The position numbers and the translations under genes are program-made. A DNA stretch of 64,000 nt from Constantimarinum furrinae (lineage in GTDB: Bacteria; Bacteroidota; Bacteroidia; Flavobacteriales; Flavobacteriaceae), in the NCBI RefSeq assembly GCF_014295415.1, contig NZ_CP052909.1:2294001-2358000 (forward strand). Reading direction: 5' to 3'. Numbering within the stretch: the first letter of the stretch is position 1; each line of letters begins with the position of its first letter. Positions 9,002 through 18,163 of the stretch are shown in pieces. Under the pieces are notes generated by a model. It was not told the origin of the DNA, did no database searches, and saw only the letters and a program-made list of their open reading frames with translations.

Positions 9002-11214
9002 TATATGGTTGCTTTAAGTCTTAACAGCACATTCCGCCCAATATTAGGGACACCGTCTGCTTTTAATCGCGACAGATGGGCCACATAAGTCTCATTCAAA
9101 AGATTTGAAACTGTGACTCCCAGATCGAGTTCAATGGATCCAAGAAGAAGCGTACCATTTGCTCCTGCACTTAGTAAGTTGTAAGAGCCGGTTGGTGTTT
9201 CAAATAGACCTGTACGAGATTGTTTAAAGACGTTTTCATAACTTAAAAATGCCGAACTGTTGGTAAATACTTTTCCTCTTTCAAATTCAGTTCTAATGGT
9301 GTTTTTCAATGAATTTGCCGGTATTAGTGGTAAGGGATCATCATTGCGCAATGTGCCCGTTACTGTTTCAAAAGTGGATTCCAAATGCAGCCAATCTAAA
9401 GGGTGAGGGTGTAAATGAAGTCCGACTTCCCCACCATATAAAACCGCATCCTGCTGGACATATCTGAAAACATTCGTATTGTCGATGATCTCATCGGTTG
9501 GAGAGACAAAAATATAATCACTAACCACATTATAGAAACCATTAGCAAATAATTCAAAATGTTCGTTTCCGTATTCAATAGAAAGATCGGTCTGGAAATT
9601 CTGTTCGTTCTTGAGATCGGGATTCCCAATTTCGTACCGATTGGTACCTTCATGAACACCATTTGATGTGAGTTCGGCAAGATTAGGAGCTCTAAAACCA
9701 CTTGCAAAATTTAATCGTATTAATGTATTCTCATCAACATCCCATTTTGCACCCAGAGCCGCATTAAAGCTATTGAAGGTTCTCGATATTCCCTCAATAA
9801 GATCTCCTTCTGCAGCCGTTCCCATGGTTTCACTGTCTATTTTTCTGAAATCATACCGCAATCCGGCCTGTAGATCAATCGTTTCAAAATGTAAGTGGGT
9901 AGTTCCAAATAGTCCGAAATCGGTTGTGGTAGCATCCGGAATAAGCACTTCCTCACCAAAATTCTTATTTTCCTGAAACAAGCCCTGGATTCCGGCTATG
10001 GTTTCAAATTTTCCCAGATCGGGAAGGTTGTATTTAAGATCATAATTGAAGGTGTTCAGCTGCAGGCGGAGTTCGGCATCTTCATCCAAAGCCTCAAACT
10101 CTTTCCTGTCATTAAACAGATACCCCACCTTTAGATCCAGACTGGAATTATTCAGAAAGATATTGTTCTCCAAACTCAACACATGATTGTCAATCTCCTG
10201 AAATGGACCGGCTTTATCTTTGGAAGTAGTCTGAATGCCTATTTCTTCCGGAATCCCAATAGTCGCACTGTTAAGATTATACCGTAGCGTTGACCGAACT
10301 ATATCGCCCTGATACTGCAAGCCCGATTTTAAGTCGTATTCTTGAAAACGGCTATTGGTCACCCTTTGGTCATCGCCGGTCTTATAATCACTTTGAGTAC
10401 TGTACGAACCGCGAACTAAAAACTTGAATTTTTCCGATGAGGTTCGCAATCCTACAGAACTGCTACTGCCGAGAGTGTTTGTGAAATAACGTGTTTCGGC
10501 ATCTGCATTGGTTGAGTTGGCGGCGGCAAAACTTTCAGGATTTAGATAAAGCACTCCTCCAAGGGCATCGCTTCCGTAAAGCAGGGAGGCCGGACCTTTT
10601 ATGACTTCCACACTTTCTATTCCGAAGCCATTAAGACCCAATCCGTGTTCATCTCCAAATTGTTGATTCTCCAGGCGCACTCCTTGGGTATAAGTAAGCA
10701 CCCTGTTACTGCTAAGCCCTCTAATAACGGGCTTATTGATACCCGTTCCGGTGCTAATGGCAGAGACCCCGGGAATATTCGATATGCCTTCAGAAATTGT
10801 TATAGCCCCCGATCGGTTGAGCATTTCGGTCGATACGCGTTCGACCTTCATGACATTGTCACGCTGAAGTTTGTGAAAAGGGGTCGAGATGATCACTGCA
10901 TCCATTTCTACAGCGCTTTCGGCCAGCACCATATTCAGTTGTATCGTGTTTCCTTCTGAAAAACTGATCTTGCGAGAAACCGTTTCAAAACCCAGCGCAC
11001 TGAATATGACAGTATAATTTCCGTTTGGAATATTTGTAATGGTATATCCACCGTCTAAGTTTGAAACCGTGCCTTTTTCCAAAGATGGCAAATAAACGGT
11101 AGCCATTAAGGCTTCATTGGTTTCAGCATTTGTTATCGTACCTGTTAAAGAATTTTGTGCATGTACAATTGGGATACAGATAAGTCCCAAGAGCATGAAT
11201 TTAAAAAGTTTCAT
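9001..11214 (-). CDS. TonB-dependent receptor, putative metal uptake
   Basis: An outer-membrane receptor of 737 residues. Residues 1-19 form a signal peptide, residues about 22-105 a carboxypeptidase-regulatory-like domain (TGTITNAETNEALMATVYLP), residues about 115-225 the plug (IPGVSAIS, IRGLSSNRVL, VIKGPASLLYGSDALGGV), and the rest a 22-strand-type barrel with a C-terminal ending LLRLKATI. No SusD partner is adjacent, which argues against glycan uptake. The gene 43 bases upstream encodes a His/Cys-rich exported protein, so a metal or metal chelate is a reasonable but unproven substrate. It is the last gene of a four-gene unit. Confidence 0.92.
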   Translation of the reverse strand: MKLFKFMLLGLICIPIVHAQNSLTGTITNAETNEALMATVYLPSLEKGTVSNLDGGYTITNIPNGNYTVIFSALGFETVSRKISFSEGNTIQLNMVLAESAVEMDAVIISTPFHKLQRDNVMKVERVSTEMLNRSGAITISEGISNIPGVSAISTGTGINKPVIRGLSSNRVLTYTQGVRLENQQFGDEHGLGLNGFGIESVEVIKGPASLLYGSDALGGVLYLNPESFAAANSTNADAETRYFTNTLGSSSSVGLRTSSEKFKFLVRGSYSTQSDYKTGDDQRVTNSRFQEYDLKSGLQYQGDIVRSTLRYNLNSATIGIPEEIGIQTTSKDKAGPFQEIDNHVLSLENNIFLNNSSLDLKVGYLFNDRKEFEALDEDAELRLQLNTFNYDLKYNLPDLGKFETIAGIQGLFQENKNFGEEVLIPDATTTDFGLFGTTHLHFETIDLQAGLRYDFRKIDSETMGTAAEGDLIEGISRTFNSFNAALGAKWDVDENTLIRLNFASGFRAPNLAELTSNGVHEGTNRYEIGNPDLKNEQNFQTDLSIEYGNEHFELFANGFYNVVSDYIFVSPTDEIIDNTNVFRYVQQDAVLYGGEVGLHLHPHPLDWLHLESTFETVTGTLRNDDPLPLIPANSLKNTIRTEFERGKVFTNSSAFLSYENVFKQSRTGLFETPTGSYNLLSAGANGTLLLGSIELDLGVTVSNLLNETYVAHLSRLKADGVPNIGRNVLLRLKATI

Positions 11215-11257
11215 ACTTTCCTGATTTTTTTAAGTTAAATAATATGTGTTCCGGGGA

Positions 11258-11584
11258 TCAGGAAAGAACCGGAGGACCCCGCAACGGGGTATTGGGAGCT
11301 GTGAAGTTACCGGAAAGGAATTGGTAATTGCTGTCTAAAGCCGTTATAGTGAATATCTCAACACCTTCGGTAATAGCAGAAAAACGGTATTCAAAAGGAG
11401 CATAGTGAAAATGACAAAGCTCACAATCTGTTTTATTTTCGTGTACGTGCGTAGAAAAATCGGAACAAACATTGTGCTCATGGCCTTCAACACTGTGAAT
11501 AACCTGAACTGCAGAAGGGAACAGCAGTATTCCGATCAGGAAAAAAGTAATAAATAGCTTATTTATTTTCTCGTTTTGCGTCAT
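11258..11584 (-). CDS. His/Cys-rich exported protein, putative metal-binding
   Basis: A 108-residue protein with an N-terminal hydrophobic signal (ITFFLIGILLFPSAVQVIHS) followed by a dense set of possible metal ligands at residues about 33-62: GHEH, C, H-V-H, then DCELCHFHY. No named domain is recognised. Its ATG overlaps the stop of the upstream gene by one base (TAATG), and the TonB-dependent receptor follows 43 bases later. Known flavobacterial metal receptors can be accompanied by such small His-rich proteins, so a role as periplasmic metal chaperone or sensor is inferred. The C-terminus ends APNTPLRGPPVLS. Confidence 0.75.
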   Translation of the reverse strand: MTQNEKINKLFITFFLIGILLFPSAVQVIHSVEGHEHNVCSDFSTHVHENKTDCELCHFHYAPFEYRFSAITEGVEIFTITALDSNYQFLSGNFTAPNTPLRGPPVLS

Positions 11585-11886
11585 TAATTTTTAATTAGAA
11601 ATCCTAATTTCATTGCTCTAAGCATTTTCTTTTCAAAGTTCCAAAAAAAATCATATTGTCCGTACAACCATCCAAAAAATACCAGCAAAACCTGATATAA
11701 AGGAAAAATGACAAGTATCCTAAACGGCCAATAAATATACCAGCCCATTTCTTTAGTGATGCCGAAGAAATCTGTAGTCGGACCTGCGAATTTGGCCGAT
11801 GTACTGCCGGTAACGGCGAACACCACAAAAATAATCATTAATTGCCAGTTAGTCTCGATGTTCCAGCGTTCTTTTAATTTTTTCAA
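11584..11886 (-). CDS. DUF6787-like small membrane protein
   Basis: A 100-residue protein with two membrane segments (about residues 15-33 and 48-73) and basic ends. The motif GSTSAKFAGP followed by GWYIYWPFRI suggests the DUF6787 family of Bacteroidota, but I recall this only from memory. The start is a TTG at 11884-11886 that overlaps the TGA of the upstream lipoprotein gene (TTGA). The next in-frame Met lies inside the first membrane segment. The gene is coupled on both sides, so it belongs to the receptor unit. Confidence 0.75.
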   Translation of the reverse strand: MKKLKERWNIETNWQLMIIFVVFAVTGSTSAKFAGPTTDFFGITKEMGWYIYWPFRILVIFPLYQVLLVFFGWLYGQYDFFWNFEKKMLRAMKLGFLIKN

Positions 11887-12290
11887 AGGAGTCGTTGTTT
11901 GTATTTAGTTTCAAAAAACTGAAAATAGTGATATAGAAGATAATTAACTTCCAGACCGTATCGGATATTCGGATTGTATTCTATAGTTTGAGGGTATAAA
12001 ATTCGGCTGTATTTTATATCCTGAACACGGCGGTTGTATTCCATCACATAAAACTGATTCTTACGTTCTAAGAAGGTCACAGAATAATAGCTCTCCGGTG
12101 GCTGTGTGCTCATGTAGCGATCGAAACCCTGTTCTAAAATTATGATCTCGTACTCCAGTTCTTCGTTAGCAATACGTATAGTGTCATTTTTCATTTCACT
12201 CATATCTTCGGCCGAGCTCATCGTTGCTTTTCCTGAGTTACAGCTGTAAATGCCGAGTGAAATTCCTAAAACAAAAATTAAATATTTCAT
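11883..12290 (-). CDS. DUF6146-like lipoprotein
   Basis: A 135-residue predicted lipoprotein: residues 1-16 are hydrophobic and the lipobox LGIYSC places the lipidated cysteine at residue 17. The mature part is mostly charged and aromatic, with SYYSVTFLERKNQFYVMEYNRR. I associate it with DUF6146, which often accompanies DUF6787 in Flavobacteriia. It is the first gene of the four-gene unit that ends with the TonB receptor. Function unknown. Confidence 0.75.
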   Translation of the reverse strand: MKYLIFVLGISLGIYSCNSGKATMSSAEDMSEMKNDTIRIANEELEYEIIILEQGFDRYMSTQPPESYYSVTFLERKNQFYVMEYNRRVQDIKYSRILYPQTIEYNPNIRYGLEVNYLLYHYFQFFETKYKQRLL

Positions 12291-12411
12291 TGCGTGCTGT
12301 TTTCCATAAATTTACAAAATAGAACAACCAAAACATATCATTTTCAGCAGCTTTAACAAAAAAACCACCCGATAGTTCAGATGGTTTATAAATCACGACT
12401 TCATTTTTAAA

Positions 12412-13044
12412 CTATCGGCCAAAAAGTCCTCCCAACAGTCCGCCTTTCTTAGAGCCTCCACCCAACACCATTCCGGCGATATCATCCACAACACTACCGT
12501 CACCATCACCATCGAGTAAGCTTTCAATTAGCGATTGTTGTTTTTGTTGTGATGTACTACCACCACCTAGCATCCCCCCAAGAAGGCCATCTAAAGCACC
12601 TTGAGATTTTATACTTTTTTGACGTTGTTGTTTTCCAAGATATCCAAGAACAATAGGAGCCAGTACGGTTAGGATCTGCATTACTGAGTTGCTATCCATA
12701 CCCGATTTTTTAGATAAAGCGCCCACAACATTATCCTGTGAACCTCCCAGAACATGGCCAAGGATTCCCAAACCATCGATCTTCACATCCTCATTAACAC
12801 CTCCGCCAAAAAGTCCGCCAAGATTATCCAGTATGCTTCCGTCGTGTTTATTATTTAAAGCGTTCATTAAACCTTGGGCACCTTGAGGAGTATTGGCATT
12901 TCGTTTCATGGCTCCCATTAAAAGCGGTATTGCCATTGCGACAACCGAAGCGGTTTTATCCTCCGGCTGACGAGTTTCGTTACTTACTCCGCTAACGATC
13001 TGTCTTCCCAGATCACTATTTAATAAATCCATTATACCTGCCAT
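12412..13044 (-). CDS. DUF937 domain-containing protein
   Basis: A 210-residue Gly-rich soluble protein beginning MAGIMDLLNSDLGRQIVSGVS. Residues about 1-145 match the DUF937 (YidB-like) family, with the repeated helical motif ILGHVLGG and VLAPIVLGYLGKQ. The C-terminal 60 residues are low-complexity Gly/Asp/Ser (GDGDGSVVDDIAGMVLGG) and end GGLFGR. There is no signal peptide. Function is unknown. It starts 43 bases after serA on the same strand. A 9-bp inverted repeat spans its stop codon (12369-12377 with 12410-12418). Confidence 0.85.
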   Translation of the reverse strand: MAGIMDLLNSDLGRQIVSGVSNETRQPEDKTASVVAMAIPLLMGAMKRNANTPQGAQGLMNALNNKHDGSILDNLGGLFGGGVNEDVKIDGLGILGHVLGGSQDNVVGALSKKSGMDSNSVMQILTVLAPIVLGYLGKQQRQKSIKSQGALDGLLGGMLGGGSTSQQKQQSLIESLLDGDGDGSVVDDIAGMVLGGGSKKGGLLGGLFGR

Positions 13045-13087
13045 CTTGTTATCTTTTTGGTTCGACTTTTCAATTTACTAAACGCTA

Positions 13088-14044
13088 TTATACTTTTTCC
13101 AGGATATTAATGATCTGCTCTGCGAGCTCGGTTCCAATTCTATCCTGAGCCTCCGCAGTAGCAGCTCCAATATGAGGACTTAACGAAATGTTTCCGTTCA
13201 TAAGGACTTTGAGCGCCGGGGTGGGTTCTTCTTCAAAAGTATCCAGGGCAGCAAAAGATAACTTTCCGCTTTCCAAAGCTTCTATTAGTGCTTTTTCATC
13301 GATTACCCCACCACGGGCAGCATTTATGATAGCTGCACCATCCTTCATTTGTTCTATTTGGGTCTTTCCGATGATATAATCCTTCTGTGCTGGAACATGA
13401 AGCGTAATAAAATCACTGTGTTTGATCAATTCTGAAACAGGCTCTGTTTTTATTTTTAATGTGATCTCCTGTCCGTCGTAAAAATCGAGGGTGATGTCTG
13501 CTTCACCTACGTGATTATCACTCGCGATAACTTTCATACCACAGCCCAGAGCGATCTTAGCCACTTCGCGACCAATTCTTCCGAAACCAATAATACCAAT
13601 GGTTTTACCTCTTAATTCTCTTCCCGAAGCATAGCTTTTCTTTAACTCTTTAAACTTGGTGTCTCCTTCCAACGGCATATTACGGTTTGCATCAAAGAGG
13701 AAGCGAACGCCACCAAATAGATGTGCGAAAACCAGTTCAGCTACAGAAGCAGACGAGGCTGCCGGTGTATTGATCACTTTCAATCCCTTTTCACGAGCGT
13801 ATTCCACGTCAATATTGTCCATTCCCACGCCTCCGCGACCAATGATCTTAAGACCTGGACATGCATCGATTATGTTCTTTCTAACCTGTGTCGCGCTACG
13901 AACCAAAATAACGTCTATATTGTTCTCATTTATATAATTGATAAGCTGTTCTTGTGCAACACTTACTGTGATAACTTCAAAACCTGCATTTTCAAGAGCT
14001 TCAATTCCACTTTTTGAGATTCCGTCGTTGGCTAATACTTTCAT
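13088..14044 (-). CDS. serA: D-3-phosphoglycerate dehydrogenase (D-2-hydroxyacid dehydrogenase family)
   Basis: A 318-residue NAD-dependent D-2-hydroxyacid dehydrogenase. The nucleotide-binding motif GIIGFGRIGRE lies near residues 148-158. The catalytic Arg, Glu and His appear in NAARGGVID, FEEEP and SPHIGAAT. It lacks the C-terminal ACT domain of E. coli SerA, so serine feedback by that route is not expected. Because serC lies just upstream on the same strand, the role as phosphoglycerate dehydrogenase (3-phosphoglycerate to 3-phosphohydroxypyruvate) in serine biosynthesis is well supported. Confidence 0.9.
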   Translation of the reverse strand: MKVLANDGISKSGIEALENAGFEVITVSVAQEQLINYINENNIDVILVRSATQVRKNIIDACPGLKIIGRGGVGMDNIDVEYAREKGLKVINTPAASSASVAELVFAHLFGGVRFLFDANRNMPLEGDTKFKELKKSYASGRELRGKTIGIIGFGRIGREVAKIALGCGMKVIASDNHVGEADITLDFYDGQEITLKIKTEPVSELIKHSDFITLHVPAQKDYIIGKTQIEQMKDGAAIINAARGGVIDEKALIEALESGKLSFAALDTFEEEPTPALKVLMNGNISLSPHIGAATAEAQDRIGTELAEQIINILEKV

Positions 14045-14102
14045 GTTCAGATAAAATTTTTATGTTCTTTTTTATTTCTTATTCCTATTAATTTGTGGGT
14101 AC

Positions 14103-15170
14103 CTATGACTTGCGCTCTAATTCTTTCATCACATCTACCAATACCTGAACACTTTCCAGCGGTAAGGCATTGTACATCGAAGCCCGGTATCCGCCTACGC
14201 TTCTGTGTCCGTTAAGACCGTTGATGCCTGCTTCCTTCCACATCGCATCAAATGAATCTTTTACGGCTTCATTGGTAAGATTAAAGGTGGCATTCATATT
14301 AGACCGGTCTTGGTTCTCGGTGACAAATCCTTTAAATAAAGGGTTTCTGTCTATTTCAGAATACAAGAGATCGGCTTTTTGGTTGTTAATTTTTTCAATG
14401 GCAGGAATTCCCCCCATATCTTTGAGCCACTGAAGGGTAAGCATAGAAACATAGACCGGAAAAACTGCCGGAGTATTAAACATACTTTCTTTCGCTATAT
14501 GTACCTTATAATCCAGCATAGATGGGATTGCTCTGGAAACCCTACCGAGGATAGATTCTTTAATAACAACCAGCGTTGTTCCGGCCGGTCCCATGTTTTT
14601 CTGAGCACCTGCGTAGATAAGATCGAATTTAGAGAAGTCCAACACCCTTGAAAATATATCACTACTCATATCGCACACCAATGTGGCATCGGTTTCAGGA
14701 AACCGTTTTAACTGAGTTCCGAAGATGGTGTTATTGCTCGTACAATGAAAATAATCAGCATCTGCAGGAATAGAATAATTTTTAGGTATATAATTGAAGT
14801 TTTGATCTTTAGATGATGCTACTTCAACTATCTCTCCAAATAACTTTGCTTCCTTGATAGCCTTGTCGGCCCATGTTCCGGTATTTAAATATGCTGCCTT
14901 TTTTTCAAGCAGATTGTAAGCAACCATTAAGAATTCCATACTGGCTCCTCCTTGCAGAAACAGTGCTTGATACCCTTTATTATGAAGTCCTAAATGCTCC
15001 AGTGCCAGCGCTCTAGCCGAATCCATAACTTCGACGAAATCTTTACTTCGATGAGAGATCTCGATCAACGAAAGATCCAGACCGTTAAAATTAATTACCG
15101 CTTCAGAAGCTTTTTTCAGAACGGATTGAGGCAGGATACAAGGCCCGGCGCTAAAATTATGCTTTTTCAT
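14103..15170 (-). CDS. serC: phosphoserine aminotransferase SerC
   Basis: A PLP enzyme that converts 3-phosphohydroxypyruvate and glutamate to phosphoserine; it also acts in pyridoxal phosphate synthesis. The 355-residue protein begins KKHNFSAGPCILPQSVL, with the family's N-terminal block EISHRSKDF near residue 38. The PLP lysine is in YAGAQKNMGPAGTT near residue 190, and the C-terminal GHRSVGGYRASMYNALP block is intact. The next gene, 58 bases on, is serA, so the two form a serine pathway unit. Confidence 0.96.
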   Translation of the reverse strand: MKKHNFSAGPCILPQSVLKKASEAVINFNGLDLSLIEISHRSKDFVEVMDSARALALEHLGLHNKGYQALFLQGGASMEFLMVAYNLLEKKAAYLNTGTWADKAIKEAKLFGEIVEVASSKDQNFNYIPKNYSIPADADYFHCTSNNTIFGTQLKRFPETDATLVCDMSSDIFSRVLDFSKFDLIYAGAQKNMGPAGTTLVVIKESILGRVSRAIPSMLDYKVHIAKESMFNTPAVFPVYVSMLTLQWLKDMGGIPAIEKINNQKADLLYSEIDRNPLFKGFVTENQDRSNMNATFNLTNEAVKDSFDAMWKEAGINGLNGHRSVGGYRASMYNALPLESVQVLVDVMKELERKS

Positions 15171-15239
15171 AAATAGGAAATTTCAAGTTGCAAAGATGTA
15201 AAATATGACAGGAATTAGGGTTAATTAAATGATAATTTA

Positions 15240-16301
15240 TCAAGATAGTTTCAACAAAAAGTCCAGAGTATCAACACCATCGGCATAATCCCACAACTGT
15301 GGCGTTTGCGCTTTGCCGAAGTTAATTTCGTTCGATATTCCAGAATCTGATACAATACATTGTATCCTTTCAGAATTCGCGGCAAGCTTGTCACGTAGCG
15401 ACTTCGTATCGCTGTAATATTCATAAAAGACAACAGAAATAGGCGAGGAGTAGCTCGCATCTTCCTTCAGTAACAGAAATTCATTATCCAGCAATTGGAT
15501 CCCACTCATGAGGTATACGGCCTTGTTGTAATCGTAATTATTGATGTATTTATTATGCTGAATAATGTCCTTTTTCTCAAATACGGCATTAAAGAAATCA
15601 TCAAAATTATAGTCTTCCGGGACAAACAATTTAGAAACGTTTCTACAACCGAGTCCGAAGTACGTAAAAATATCATCGGCCAGAGCTTGCAGTTGTGCCG
15701 GGGTCTCACCACCTGTTAATACAGCAACCGAATTACGGTTTTTCCTAATGATATGCGGATATCTCGAAAAATAATGATCAAAATATCTTGCGGTATTGTT
15801 GCTTCCTGTCGCGATCACCGCGTCAAAATCACTCAATTTATCTTTAGTGATCGTTATCCTACCCTGAAATTGGGGTTCAATAATTTGCAGATATTCTGAA
15901 AGCAGTGGTAGTATCTGATCGTCGTTGGATGATTGTTTTATAAGGATTTGATTGCCGGAGATGAGGACCGATATAAAATCGTGAAAGCCCACCAAAGGAA
16001 TATTCCCCGCCATGATCACGGCTATCGTCTTTGGGGCACCATTCTTAAAATTGTACTTCGAGGTCCACTTTTTCAAGTTTTCTTCGGAAAGGGCTTCAGA
16101 CCAGGATGCACACGCAAAGCGCAGATTGTCCCGAGTAAACCAGCCGTTGTGATCTTTTGCCGATTGCAATTGCTGAAGCATACGTTCAAAATATGACTCA
16201 TTTGCAGGAATTTGCGGATTTTTAATAGCGCCTTCCGAAGCAAATTGTCCTAAAAATGAACCCAAGGTAGCAAATGCGTTAATTCTTTGTTGTAATTGCA
16301 T
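15240..16301 (-). CDS. acyl-CoA reductase, LuxC family
   Basis: I place the start at the ATG at 16299-16301 ([14 protein letters not shown], 353 residues); the frame is open for 43 more codons, but these overlap the divergent ferredoxin promoter. The protein matches the LuxC acyl-CoA reductase family (PF05893), an aldehyde-dehydrogenase-like fold that reduces acyl groups to aldehydes with NADPH. Visible blocks include [29 protein letters not shown] and [15 protein letters not shown] with the likely catalytic Cys. No lux genes are nearby, so it is not a bioluminescence gene. It lies 69 bases upstream of serC. Confidence 0.85.
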   Translation of the reverse strand: MQLQQRINAFATLGSFLGQFASEGAIKNPQIPANESYFERMLQQLQSAKDHNGWFTRDNLRFACASWSEALSEENLKKWTSKYNFKNGAPKTIAVIMAGNIPLVGFHDFISVLISGNQILIKQSSNDDQILPLLSEYLQIIEPQFQGRITITKDKLSDFDAVIATGSNNTARYFDHYFSRYPHIIRKNRNSVAVLTGGETPAQLQALADDIFTYFGLGCRNVSKLFVPEDYNFDDFFNAVFEKKDIIQHNKYINNYDYNKAVYLMSGIQLLDNEFLLLKEDASYSSPISVVFYEYYSDTKSLRDKLAANSERIQCIVSDSGISNEINFGKAQTPQLWDYADGVDTLDFLLKLS

Positions 16302-16307
16302 ACTTAG

Positions 16308-16339
16308 TTTGGAGTTGCCCTTTATAGGCATTAAATTTG
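16308..16339 (+). promoter_or_regulatory. Bacteroidota-type promoter of the ferredoxin gene
   Basis: TTTG at 16308-16311, 20 bases, then TAAATTTG at 16332-16339 matches the -33/-7 consensus TTTG-N(17-23)-TAnnTTTG. The ATG of the ferredoxin gene follows 26 bases later. This is the best full promoter match in the window. Confidence 0.7.
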
Positions 16340-16365
16340 CGGCAAAGTTAGAAAAAGAAAAACCT

Positions 16366-16716
16366 ATGGCAATCATAATAACAGATGAATGTATCAATTG
16401 CGGAGCCTGTGAACCCGAATGCCCTAACACGGCAATCTACGAAGGTGCCGATGATTGGCGTTATGCAGATGGAACAGATCTGGAGGGAACTGTAGTACTT
16501 CCGAATGGAAAACAGGTAGATGCCAATGAGACTCAGGAGCCTGTAAGTGATGAAATTTATTATATAGTTCCCGATAAGTGTACCGAATGTAAAGGCTTCC
16601 ATGAAGAGCCTCAATGTGCTGCTGTTTGTCCGGTAGATTGCTGTGTCCCGGATGAGGATCACGTAGAAAGTGAAGAAACCTTATTGGCTAAACAGTCCTT
16701 TATGCATAAAGAATAA
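16366..16716 (+). CDS. 4Fe-4S dicluster ferredoxin
   Basis: A 116-residue ferredoxin. The first cluster motif [12 protein letters not shown] (C-x2-C-x2-C-x3-C) starts near residue 9, and the second set [18 protein letters not shown] is in the C-terminal half, so two [4Fe-4S] clusters are expected, with an unusually long acidic insert between them. The ATG at 16366 is preceded by a purine-rich GAAAAAGAAAAA stretch and by a good promoter. The frame is open for 19 codons upstream, but these cover the promoter. The acyl-CoA reductase is divergent. The partner enzyme is unknown. Confidence 0.93.
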   Translation: MAIIITDECINCGACEPECPNTAIYEGADDWRYADGTDLEGTVVLPNGKQVDANETQEPVSDEIYYIVPDKCTECKGFHEEPQCAAVCPVDCCVPDEDHVESEETLLAKQSFMHKE

Positions 16717-16730
16717 CACCATAAAGCATA

Positions 16731-16780
16731 AAAAAGAACCCTCCGATTTTCAATTGAAAATACCGGAGGGTTTCTTTTTT
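16731..16780 (+). terminator. rho-independent terminator after ferredoxin gene
   Basis: AACCCTCCG (16737-16745) pairs with CGGAGGGTT (16764-16772), with an inner TTTTCAATTGAAAA palindrome and a following T tract. An upstream A tract suggests it also serves the convergent gene at 16798. Confidence 0.8.
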
Positions 16781-16797
16781 GTGGGGATTAAGATCTA

Positions 16798-17337
16798 TTA
16801 CATCTTATTCTTTTTGATGGTCGTTTTAGTCTTCACATCAAGCGTATATAGCGTAGTTACAATACTATCGCTTTCCGGATCGTAACTCTCTACCACAAAG
16901 TTTCCATTTTGATTAAAGTATCCAAATGAACTTACACCATCCTGAGTTAATATATAATATCCTGCCTGAGACGAAGGACGCAGGGTAGCATAAGGCGTCA
17001 TTACATCGTTTTCGGCATAGGTCATTAAATTATAACCGCTGGTTTCTCTTGGAGCAAATCTATATGTCACCCCGTCGTTACTAAAGTCTACATCGGTGTT
17101 TACTTTGGTAGGCAGCATTTGAGTATCAAAATTATGCGTTCCGTCGAAGTTCTTTAATGCCATATCCTGGGTCTCTGTCTTAGTGACCTCTTTGGTCTGA
17201 ACATCCACACCTTTACTATCTTTTACGGTAGTTTTGGTGACCGTTGTTTCCTTTTTCTCGTTCTCTGTTTGAGTTTCCTGCGCAAATAGCATACTTCCCG
17301 AAGCAAGTAACAGCGCTGTTAAAATTAATTTTCTCAT
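16798..17337 (-). CDS. secreted protein of unknown function (paralog pair, member 1)
   Basis: A 179-residue exported protein: signal peptide of 19 residues ending LFAQ, then a Thr/Lys/Glu-rich segment (KKETTVTKTTVKDSKG), then a folded domain with SSQAGYYILTQDGVSSFGYF and NFVVESYDPESDS. It is clearly homologous to the upstream neighbour at 17410-17946 over its full length. I do not recognise a named family. The YDP-x-D segments resemble calcium-binding loops, but no full EF-hand is present. Lone membrane segments are absent, so it is likely periplasmic or surface exposed. Confidence 0.8.
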   Translation of the reverse strand: MRKLILTALLLASGSMLFAQETQTENEKKETTVTKTTVKDSKGVDVQTKEVTKTETQDMALKNFDGTHNFDTQMLPTKVNTDVDFSNDGVTYRFAPRETSGYNLMTYAENDVMTPYATLRPSSQAGYYILTQDGVSSFGYFNQNGNFVVESYDPESDSIVTTLYTLDVKTKTTIKKNKM

Positions 17338-17409
17338 AATTAGATGTTTTTAAAGTTAAGATTATTAGACTATTTATTGAAAGACAACCAATAAGGTTGC
17401 CTTTTGGGT

Positions 17410-17946
17410 TTATTTATTGTTCTTATTCATTTTATCCAGTTTCTTTTTAAGATTAGGATCCTTGATGTCGATCTTGTATACATAATTCATTACCCCGTCA
17501 TTGTCGGGATCATAAGCTTCTACCACAAAATCTCCATCCTGATTAAAATATCCGAATGAGTTTTTCCCATTTCTGGTATAGATATAATATCCCGGCTGAC
17601 TGGACGGATAAATTCTCGCATACTCATCATTTCCATCTAAATTTACAATGGCATATCCTGGTTTTACAGGCTTAAAGCGATACACTACACCGTCGTAATC
17701 GTAGTCCACATCTGTATTTACCTTTGTGGGAAGCATTACCGTGTTAAAATCGTGCTTACCATCATAGTTAGTGAGCGCCTTGTCCTGAACTTCAGTTCTG
17801 GTAACCTCTTTTATTTTAACAGATTTTCCCTTGTCATCACTAGAGGTAGTTTTGGTAACTACTGTTTCTTTTTTCTCGTTTTCTACTTGTGCAAAACCAG
17901 CCGTTGTAAAGGCTGTTAACGCAAAAATTAAAAGTATCCTTTTCAT
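17410..17946 (-). CDS. secreted protein of unknown function (paralog pair, member 2)
   Basis: A 178-residue exported protein with a signal peptide ending TAGFAQ. It shares with its neighbour 72 bases downstream the KKETVVTKTTS repeat-like stretch, TEVQDKALTNYDGKHDFN, VMLPTKVNTDVDYDYDGV and the C-terminal SSQPGYYIYTRNGKNSFGYF block. A Ca-loop-like YDPDNDGVMNYVY sits near residue 150. The C-terminus is highly basic (KKKLDKMNKNNK). The pair probably arose by tandem duplication. Function unknown. Confidence 0.8.
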   Translation of the reverse strand: MKRILLIFALTAFTTAGFAQVENEKKETVVTKTTSSDDKGKSVKIKEVTRTEVQDKALTNYDGKHDFNTVMLPTKVNTDVDYDYDGVVYRFKPVKPGYAIVNLDGNDEYARIYPSSQPGYYIYTRNGKNSFGYFNQDGDFVVEAYDPDNDGVMNYVYKIDIKDPNLKKKLDKMNKNNK

Positions 17947-18129
17947 AATATCTAGGTTTAAATGCTTGGTTTAAAATTTAATACGATCAAATGTACCCAG
18001 AGACTGAGTTAAATTGTTTTAAGACAGTTATAAGTCTTTATTAATCTTTTCTCTGATTAACACTTTTTAACATAATTACTCTTAAAAGCGGGTAGTATAG
18101 GATCAATATGCTGCAGAAGCGCCTTTATT

Positions 18130-18137
18130 TATTTTTG
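18130..18137 (+). promoter_or_regulatory. -7 element candidate upstream of hydrolase pair
   Basis: TATTTTTG matches TAnnTTTG, 26 bases before the ATG at 18164. No clear -33 element is visible. Confidence 0.4.
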
Positions 18138-18163
18138 TACATTTAGATCAAATCCCGTATGAC

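Noticed and set aside
15240-16301. LuxC-type gene as a sign of bioluminescence
   Set aside because: No luxA, luxB, luxD or luxE is adjacent; the family is widespread in non-luminous Bacteroidota.
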